A DNA stretch of 64,000 bases from an uncultured beta proteobacterium (GTDB lineage: Bacteria > Pseudomonadota > Gammaproteobacteria > Burkholderiales > Burkholderiaceae_A). Shown here piece by piece: positions 39,527 through 47,600 of this stretch. Under the pieces are notes generated by a model. The model saw nothing but the letters and a program-made list of their open reading frames with translations. It was not told where the DNA came from and did no database searches. Every line of letters starts with the position of its first letter. Position 1 is the first letter of the stretch. Both the position numbers and the translations under genes were made by a program. The stretch is taken from assembly GCA_902625535.1 (NCBI GenBank), contig CACOBT010000005.1, forward strand, positions 1 through 64,000. The letters run 5' to 3'.

Positions 39527-40702
39527 ATGGACGAAAAATTTTATTTGCGCTTTGAGGATCTTCATCGCGGAGACACGAAAAGGTTGCTTGACAAGTTTCA
39601 AGTGTATGAGCCAGTTATTTCCCTGATTTGCCAGGAAACGGATGATGCAAAATTTTTGGACTTAGGATGCGGAAAAGGCGAATTCTTAAGTTTTATATCC
39701 GCTTGTGGAGGGGATACAATCGGCGTCGAGAAAAACTCTATTAATCGAAACTCAATAAAAAAAAATGACAAAATTATTTTTGAACATGACGATGCCTTAT
39801 CGTGGTTAAAAGGTCAAAAGGATGCCTCTTTTGATTTTGTAAGCGCGATGCATGTTATTGAACATCTAGATTTTCCATATCTCTATGAATTAGTTGGAGA
39901 AATAAAGAGAGTGCTAAAAAAAGAGGGTATTATGCTTTTTGAAACACCAAACCCGGATAATCTAACTGTGGCTACCAAAAACTTTTACACGGACCCAACA
40001 CACTTGAGGTTAGTGCCAGTAAACTTAGCAAGTTTCATAATCCAAGACCATGGATTTTCTAGGGCTTATTCATGGGGGGTTAATGAATCGCCCAATATCG
40101 GGAAATCCCCATGTCTAAATGATGTTTTGGGCGGGGCTAGTCCAGATTATGCAATATTTGGCCTGGTCACCAGAAGTGCCTTTGAAGGTAAATTAGATAA
40201 AATCTTACAACTTTCTAGAGGTCGTTCAACGAAACAGATATGTGATTTATTTGAGCAAAGATATCAAAATGACTATTCAATAGTACTTGAAGAGTTGAAA
40301 AAGATCGAGTGTAAAATTGTGGAACAGAACTGTTACTATAGAGATCAAATTTTTGAATCAAATAGAGAATTAAATAAAGAAATAATCCGTTTGAGGCATA
40401 CGCTGGAGAGTGAGTTAAATAGTATTTATCAGAGTAAATCATGGCGGGTTACTGCTCCTTTGAGAGTCCTTGCGAAATTTTTGAGAGGTGCAACAAAAAT
40501 AATACTTAATGCGTTGGTCAGCTTTAAAAACAACTCAAAGCGCGATTTTTTCACCATATACTCACACAAGTTTCGAAGATTTTTCGAGAATTTATTAAGT
40601 GACTCTGATGGGAAAAATTGGAATCATATAAACTCGAAAAAAGGAGCTTTCTTTGACAAATATAAACGGATACTTGACAAAGCGGTAAGAAAAAAGAAAT
40701 AA
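39527..40702 (+). CDS. SAM-dependent methyltransferase with C-terminal coiled coil (candidate O-polysaccharide chain terminator)
   Basis: FLDLGCGKGEFL, MHVIEHLDFPYL, LFETPNPDNLTVATKNFYTDPTHLRLVP; C-terminal coiled coil and IYQSKSWRVTAPLR. Confidence 0.8.
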   Translation: MDEKFYLRFEDLHRGDTKRLLDKFQVYEPVISLICQETDDAKFLDLGCGKGEFLSFISACGGDTIGVEKNSINRNSIKKNDKIIFEHDDALSWLKGQKDASFDFVSAMHVIEHLDFPYLYELVGEIKRVLKKEGIMLFETPNPDNLTVATKNFYTDPTHLRLVPVNLASFIIQDHGFSRAYSWGVNESPNIGKSPCLNDVLGGASPDYAIFGLVTRSAFEGKLDKILQLSRGRSTKQICDLFEQRYQNDYSIVLEELKKIECKIVEQNCYYRDQIFESNRELNKEIIRLRHTLESELNSIYQSKSWRVTAPLRVLAKFLRGATKIILNALVSFKNNSKRDFFTIYSHKFRRFFENLLSDSDGKNWNHINSKKGAFFDKYKRILDKAVRKKK

Positions 40703-40703
40703 A

Positions 40704-43700
40704 TTGAGAGTTTTAGTTGATTTGCAGGGCGCCCAGGGGTTCGGCGCGGGTAGGGGTATTGGTCGATATACCCTCGAGTTATCCCGCGCGTTGTTTGCGT
40801 TGAATCAAGCTAATTTAGAGTTATTTTTCCTGATAAATTTTTCTGTTCAAGAGAATTTAGAAAATACGATTGATTATCTAAAAGAGTTCTGTCCTCGAGG
40901 GAATATGAAAGGTTTTTTTGTACCCGACTCGGGGGATTTCGAGACTCGTTCGTGGAGGCAACAGGCAAAATTAATTCGAAGTGTGAAGATCAAAGAAGTC
41001 AATCCGGACGCGATTATTCTTACGAGCTTATTTGAGCCGTTAGGAAGTAGGGTTTTGTCTGAGATTGATGAGTTTAAGTGTTGCCAGATTGTTATTTTGT
41101 ACGATTTGATCCCATATGAGGATCCAGAAACATACTTGACGAGAGAGAAAGATCGAAAAAATTATAAAAGGTCAATTCACCAGTTACTAAAAAGTGATTT
41201 GATTCTTTCTATTTCAAACTACACAACAAACATTTTTTTGAAAAATTTTTGTGAAAGATTCACCGCTCCGGTGGTGACTATAGGTGCAGCAACTGAAAAA
41301 AAAATATCTCCTGGCAACGTGTTAAAGGAATGTCAATTTGACGCACTAGGAAAATTTGGGATAGAAAAAGAGTTCATACTCACTATTTCCGGGCAAGATA
41401 AACGCAAGAATCTAAAAACTCTCTTGCTCGCGTTTTCAAGCCTTCCTCATTCGGAGAGGAAAAGAATACAGCTTGTAGTTGTTTGCGACATGGAAAGTTC
41501 CGTCATAAATTCTTTTGAGGATAAGTTTGCTTTCAACTCGGAAATACAGAACGAAGTTATTTTTACCGGTCCTGTTAAGGAGGATGATCTCGATCTTTTA
41601 TATTCAAACTGTAAGTTATTTGTTTTCCCCTCTACGATGGAGGGTTTTGGTCTACCTGTTTTAGAAGCAATGTCATTTGGTTGTCCTTGTGTTGTTTCGA
41701 ATTCTACGAGCTTACCCGAATTAGTCGGAGACGCAGCTGTCAAATTTGATGCAAATAATGCTCCTGAACTAAAAAGAAAAATCTCTGAATTAATTTTTGA
41801 CACATCTAAACTAAATACTCTATCTAAGTTGAGTGTGGAAAAAAGTAAACAGTATGATTGGTCAGATGTAGCAGAAAAGGCTGCGCGTGCTATTCGTAGT
41901 CTGAAGTCTAAGAAAAAAAGATATTTTTTCACCTCACAGGGTCAAAGAGAGGGGTTGAAGGCTAAAAAGAAATTAGCTTATATTTCTCCTTTTCCTCCCG
42001 AAAAAACAGGTATTTCAAAATATAGTTCTGACCTGATTCCTTACTTGTCAAAATTTTATGATATTCACTGCGTTGCAATTTCAAATTACCCAACTAGTCT
42101 GGCTAATATTCACAACCGATATTTTAATGTAATCAGTAAAACCCAGTTTAAAGAAAAATTTCTTGAGTATGAAAGGGTTCTGTATCACTTCGGAAACTCT
42201 GAGTTTCACTTGCCCTATTTTGAGCTTTTGGAAAACTACCCAGGCGTTGTTGTATTACATGAAGTATTTTTAGATGGTTTATGCGCTCTAAGAGACGATC
42301 ATTTCCAGATGCTATTTGACTCACATGGAGCATCGAGCACTTACGCGCTTTTTTCCCAAAAATTTGCCCAAAGAAACAGTTTAACTAGGTACCCTTGTAG
42401 TCTTGAGGTAGTGGACCAATCGGTTGGTTTGATTGTTCACTCAAAATTCGCAAAGAGGTTGCTCACAAACTGGTACGGTTGTGAAATTTCGCGGAAGTGT
42501 AAGCTTATTCCCTTTTTGAAAGAAAATAAGCCCTTAAATACGGAAATACGAGAGAGTGAGTTCTACAACGATGAGGTTGTAGTCTGTTCTTTTGGATATT
42601 TAGGTCCAGGTAAGATGAACCTGCAACTCTTTGATGCGTGGTCAAACTCAATTTCCGATCAGTCCAAATTGGTTTTTGTCGGACCAGATGGTGATGAGGA
42701 TTATGCTGCCGAATTAAAAAGAAAGGTAATGGCGTCAGGCAATGGTGACAAGGTAATTTTTACTGGTTGGGTAAGCGAGGAGGATTACAATTATTGGCTT
42801 AGTGTTGCTACTGTTGGGGTTCAATTGAGAATAGGTTCAAGGGGCGAAACGTCCGCCTCTCTTTTCGATTGCATGGCTAACGGAGTTCCGGCCATTGTAA
42901 ATGTGCATGGGGATACGGCAGATTTTCCAGAAGATATCGTTCACAAATTAAAAGGTAATTCAATTGTCCCTGAACTGATAGCCGGACTGAGGCTTTTGGT
43001 TGACAACGCAAGACTTAGAAGAAATTTGTCGCTTAAGTCGAGAGAGTACTTAACAAAGAATCATTCGCCAGAATATTCTGCAAAAAAGTATTTTTCTATA
43101 ATTGAGAACTTTTATTCTGATAGAAGCTTCAACTTGCCCCTAGAGTTATCTCGACTGAAAAGTTCGAACATGTTTAAAACAGAGGGGGAATTAGACTGTT
43201 TTATCAATGCACTTTTAAAGACCTCCCTCCCTTCTTTTAGACCAAAAACACTCTTTATTGATGTTTCGGAGATTATAAGAGGAGATATTCGAACTGGGAT
43301 TCAAAGGGTTGTTAGAAACCTAACAAGAGCATTTACAGATAACAACGTCAGTAAAAACGGACTAAGGATTGAACCGGTATACTCCACTGATAGTGCAAAC
43401 CAGTATTTTTGTGCGGGGACTTTTTTGACACGTCTTTTTCAGTTACCCGTGCCTCTTGAGGATAGGCCTATAGAGGCTAAAGCTGGTGATATTTTTTTGG
43501 GACTGGATTTACAGCCAATCATCATTCCGAAAAAAAAGGGAGTCCTTCTTGAAATGCAATCAAGAGGTGTTAGTGTGCAATTTATTGTTTATGATATTTT
43601 ACCACTGACTCATAGAGAATATTTTTCCCCCGGTGTTTACCAACATTTTTTTAATTGGGTGGAAACAATCTCATTATTTGAAAAGCTACTGTGTATTAGT

Positions 43701-44393
43701 GATACCACCAGAGGAGAAATAGAACGTTTTTTACAAGTATTTTTTCCAGAAAGACTAGATGACATAGAATTACATAGCTTCCTTTTGGGTAACGAAATCA
43801 CTGATGAGGATGCTAGTAAAGGTGAGCCGAAAAATGCAGAAAAAATTCGGGGACTGATGAAGCTCAATCAACTCTATTTAACAGTTGGCACGTTAGAGCC
43901 TCGAAAAGGCCACGAAGAGACGTTAAAAGTTTTTGACTTATTATGGAGTCGAGGAGACAAAGTTGCGATTGTATTTGTCGGAAAAAAGGGGTGGGAGATA
44001 GATGAATTAGTAAGGAAAATAAAAAACCATAGAATGTTTGGTCGTCAGTTATTTTGGTTGGACGACTGCAGTGATGAATTTCTAATTGAGATTTATGAAA
44101 ACGCATCCGGTTTGGTAGTTTCATCAAGAGCTGAAGGATACAGTTTGCCAATAGTAGAAAGCCAAAACTTCGGCATGCCGGTTTTTGCGAGAGACATAGC
44201 CGTGTTTAGAGAGATTGGGCAAACATACAACAATATAACTTTTTACAATGGGGAGGATGTGGAGCGTATTGCGGCGCAGTTTACAGAATGGAAAACTTGT
44301 TTGCGAAGAAGAAACCGTGGTGAAAATAAGGGTTCAAAGACAATATGTTGGAAGAAAGCAACAAAAGATCTTCAGAAAATCATAATTGGTTAA
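40704..44393 (+). CDS. Triple-domain GT4 glycosyltransferase
   Basis: 1229 aa with three GT4-like modules: FVFPSTMEGFGLPVLEAMSFGCPCVVS; GETSASLFDCMANGVPAIVN; VVSSRAEGYSLPIVESQNFGMPVFARD. Confidence 0.88.
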   Translation: MRVLVDLQGAQGFGAGRGIGRYTLELSRALFALNQANLELFFLINFSVQENLENTIDYLKEFCPRGNMKGFFVPDSGDFETRSWRQQAKLIRSVKIKEVNPDAIILTSLFEPLGSRVLSEIDEFKCCQIVILYDLIPYEDPETYLTREKDRKNYKRSIHQLLKSDLILSISNYTTNIFLKNFCERFTAPVVTIGAATEKKISPGNVLKECQFDALGKFGIEKEFILTISGQDKRKNLKTLLLAFSSLPHSERKRIQLVVVCDMESSVINSFEDKFAFNSEIQNEVIFTGPVKEDDLDLLYSNCKLFVFPSTMEGFGLPVLEAMSFGCPCVVSNSTSLPELVGDAAVKFDANNAPELKRKISELIFDTSKLNTLSKLSVEKSKQYDWSDVAEKAARAIRSLKSKKKRYFFTSQGQREGLKAKKKLAYISPFPPEKTGISKYSSDLIPYLSKFYDIHCVAISNYPTSLANIHNRYFNVISKTQFKEKFLEYERVLYHFGNSEFHLPYFELLENYPGVVVLHEVFLDGLCALRDDHFQMLFDSHGASSTYALFSQKFAQRNSLTRYPCSLEVVDQSVGLIVHSKFAKRLLTNWYGCEISRKCKLIPFLKENKPLNTEIRESEFYNDEVVVCSFGYLGPGKMNLQLFDAWSNSISDQSKLVFVGPDGDEDYAAELKRKVMASGNGDKVIFTGWVSEEDYNYWLSVATVGVQLRIGSRGETSASLFDCMANGVPAIVNVHGDTADFPEDIVHKLKGNSIVPELIAGLRLLVDNARLRRNLSLKSREYLTKNHSPEYSAKKYFSIIENFYSDRSFNLPLELSRLKSSNMFKTEGELDCFINALLKTSLPSFRPKTLFIDVSEIIRGDIRTGIQRVVRNLTRAFTDNNVSKNGLRIEPVYSTDSANQYFCAGTFLTRLFQLPVPLEDRPIEAKAGDIFLGLDLQPIIIPKKKGVLLEMQSRGVSVQFIVYDILPLTHREYFSPGVYQHFFNWVETISLFEKLLCISDTTRGEIERFLQVFFPERLDDIELHSFLLGNEITDEDASKGEPKNAEKIRGLMKLNQLYLTVGTLEPRKGHEETLKVFDLLWSRGDKVAIVFVGKKGWEIDELVRKIKNHRMFGRQLFWLDDCSDEFLIEIYENASGLVVSSRAEGYSLPIVESQNFGMPVFARDIAVFREIGQTYNNITFYNGEDVERIAAQFTEWKTCLRRRNRGENKGSKTICWKKATKDLQKIIIG

Positions 44394-44572
44394 GCTTAGA
44401 CTTTGATACTAGGTTTAGCCTTGGTACACTAATTAGAATTGAAACTGAAGCGCTTATTAGTAATATCGGCGCTAAAGAGGGGTTTTGAAGATTAAATGAG
44501 AACATTTTTTTGTGTTTGGGCGAAAAATTTCGTTAACAATCGTTTTTATTTGTCCAAATATTAAGGTTCATG

Positions 44573-44582
44573 GAGTATACTC
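44573..44582. promoter_or_regulatory. Palindrome GAGTATACTC with embedded TATACT in the 253-bp leader of the giant repeat protein gene (possible promoter/operator)
   Basis: Perfect 10-bp palindrome 65 bp upstream of ATG 44647; the embedded TATACT resembles a -10 box. No good -35 identified. Confidence 0.25.
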
Positions 44583-44646
44583 ATGTATATTCATGTGTTT
44601 GTAAGTTGCAGATAAAGCTGCGTTTTAAGGAAAAAAAGGAAAAAAC

Positions 44647-47600
44647 ATGTCCGCAGAATTAATCCACCAGATGTATATTGCCTACTATCAAAGGCCTGCC
44701 GATCCTGCAGGTTTAATCTACTGGCAGGACCAGTTGAATGCTAACGGAGGGGGAGAGACCGGCTGGAATGCTGTTGCCGCCGCCTTTGCGAATGCAGCTG
44801 AATCATCCGCGCTTTACGGTAACCAAACCCTAGCCCAAAAGATCTCAGCAATTTATGTAGCAGCTTTCGAACGGGCTGCCTCATCTGATGAGGTTGCTTT
44901 TTGGGAAGCTTCAGGTTTCAATGCGGCACAAATCGGCTTCGCAATTGTAAACGGAGCGCAAAACGACGACTTGTCCACCGTGACGAAGAAAGTGGATTAT
45001 GCTGAAGCTTTTGTTACAGCCCTTGACCCTGCCGGTACCGGAGTAGGTCCATTCGCATTTCAATATGTTGACCCTTCATTGGGTAGGGGGTTAATGGATG
45101 TAATTACAAAGGACTCAGATGTGTCGGCCGCTACTGTTAGCAGTCAGGTATCCTCCACTTTACCTACTTTGGTTACAGTCAATCTTACTTCCGGAGCCGA
45201 TACTGTCACACCCACCACAAATGCTGCGGAAGAAATTAATGCTGCTCTGGGCGGGTCTTCTCCCTCTCTGGGCAGAACAGACCAGATCGATGGTGGAAGT
45301 GCGCAAGATACGATTAATGTAGCAATGGATGGTAATTTCCTTTTAGGATTTAGCTCAGGTTTCATGAAGGACGTGGAAATCGTAAATTTAGCTGCGACCG
45401 CTTCTTCTGTAACACCTAAAACATTTAATTTTACAGGCGTATCAGGTGTTGAAACTGTAAACGTAGGTGCTGCCAATGCTCCTATCATTGTCTCAAACAT
45501 TTCTGACACTGGTTTAACTCTTAACCTAAGTGGTCAGTCTACTGGCGCTTTTGATGTAGGCTTCGCTACAGGAACAATAAGCGGATCAGGTTCATCACTA
45601 ACGGTTGGCCTAACAAATGTTGGTTCAACTGGTACAAATGTTTCACTTACCGCTAATTTGGTTACCGAAATGGATCTCATAAGTTACGGGACGGATAACC
45701 ATATTGATCTTAGCGGTTCTGTGAACGATATAAAGAATATTTCCGTAGCTGGAGCTGGTGACCTGGTTATTGCAGGGATTCCTTCCACTGCCTCTGGGTT
45801 CACTGCCGCGAGCGCAGGTGGAGACGTTACTCTTACTGTTGACACAGACAGTAACACCGCTATGTTGGCAAGTGGTCAAACCATCACAGGTGGAGCCGGT
45901 TTTGACTCATTGAGTGTTCAGGGCTCTGGGATAGCTGCTGCTGCTTCAACGAGCATTGAAGAATTAATATTTGACGGTTCAAGTACTGAGGCAATAGTTC
46001 GTGCAACTGGTATGGCAGGGTTAAATACTCTCACGTTCTCTGGTAACAGTTCTGCCTCTATTTCCGGTTTATCCGACCAGGCTCTGACCGTAAACGCAAT
46101 TCTGGATGGAGCGGGTCAACAGGTTGTTGTAAGCGGCTCTGGCGCCGTAACTGTTAACTTAAATGCTAACCCAACACAGGTTGCTCTAGAGAACAGAACA
46201 GATAATGATTTCGACTTTAAGGCTAGTACAACGGCAGGTATTGATATAACCGTCGGTACTTATACAAGTGCTTCTGGTACATATGTTTTGAACAATTCAC
46301 AGGGTGATGTTGGCATAACTGTAGATTCAACATCAGTGTTTGGTTCTCACGTGCAGGCCAGTGGTGCCTCAACGATAAGTATTTTAGGTACGGGTAACCT
46401 TGCAGCAACAGTCTCAGGGCAAAATACGAAAACAATAACGGTGAATGCTAACTCAGGAACCCTTGCCGTCGGTTCATCTGCGGCTACCACCTTTAATCTG
46501 ACAACGCTTTCTAACATTACACTTGGTGGAACAACCAGTAGGTTGTCAGGCGTTCAAACAATGTCGATCGACGTTGCTAAAAATACTGCTGACCTTAGTG
46601 GGGGCAACTTAGGGTTTCAGGATATGCAGAATTTATCATTAGCAGGTGCTGGAACAGGAGCAACCGTTCTATTGAATGATGTATCTGGTAGTGGAAATAA
46701 TATGGTGCTCACAATGAGTGGGCTTGAAGGTGGTGTTTCGGCATTCAACGTGTTTAATAACAGTGGAAACGTAACCATTGCGGCCGGAAGTATGACCGGT
46801 ACCATTGATATCGCATCTCTTGACGTGTCGGGAGCCGGTTCAATAGTTGTTTCAACCGGAACTGCCGGTAACTTCTCCGCCGGCACTGTCAATGCTGCTG
46901 GCGCATTTACCCTAGATGCTGCCGCTCATACCTCTGGTTCAGGCTCAATTGCTGTCGGTTCATTCTCCGCGAGTGGTGCAGTAAGTATTTCCTTAGGTTC
47001 AGGAAGTGGCGATGCGACACTTACAGATGTTGAAGGTGAGGGAACCTTCACTTTAGACGGAAGTAATTTCGGCGGTACGATTGATGTAGGTACCCTAACC
47101 GCCGGTGGTAACACAACTGTATCAATGGGTTCAGAAGGATATTTCAGTGCAAGTACAATTGGTACTGCGGGTTCATTTACTCTTGATGGTGCTGCAGCTG
47201 TTACTGGCCAGACTACAATTCAAGGGGTTACAGCTGGCGGAGGTATAACTATCTCGATGGGCACTGGAACTGGTGGTATAACTCTCGCTTCTGGTGCAAC
47301 TGGTGGAAACTTCACTCTCGACGCCTCAACGTTCGGCGGTACCATAGATGTTGAAAATGTCACCGCCTCAGGCTCTTATGTAGTATCTGTCGGGACAAAC
47401 GGCGATCATAGCGCAGGACACGTTGCTACTCAGGGCGCATTTACCGTAGATGCTGCTGCATCACAATCCGGTGCAGTTACAATCACTGGAGTGACTGCCG
47501 GAGGTAATCTTACTATTTCAATGGGTGCCGGTACAGGTGCATTGTCGTTGGTCTCAGGATTAACGGCCGGAAACTTCACGGTTGATGCGTCAACCTTTGG

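Noticed and set aside
44394-44646. Inverted repeat AGCGC...GCGCT near 44450-44475 as a terminator of the triple-GT gene
   Set aside because: Stem only 5 bp with a long loop and no T tract.
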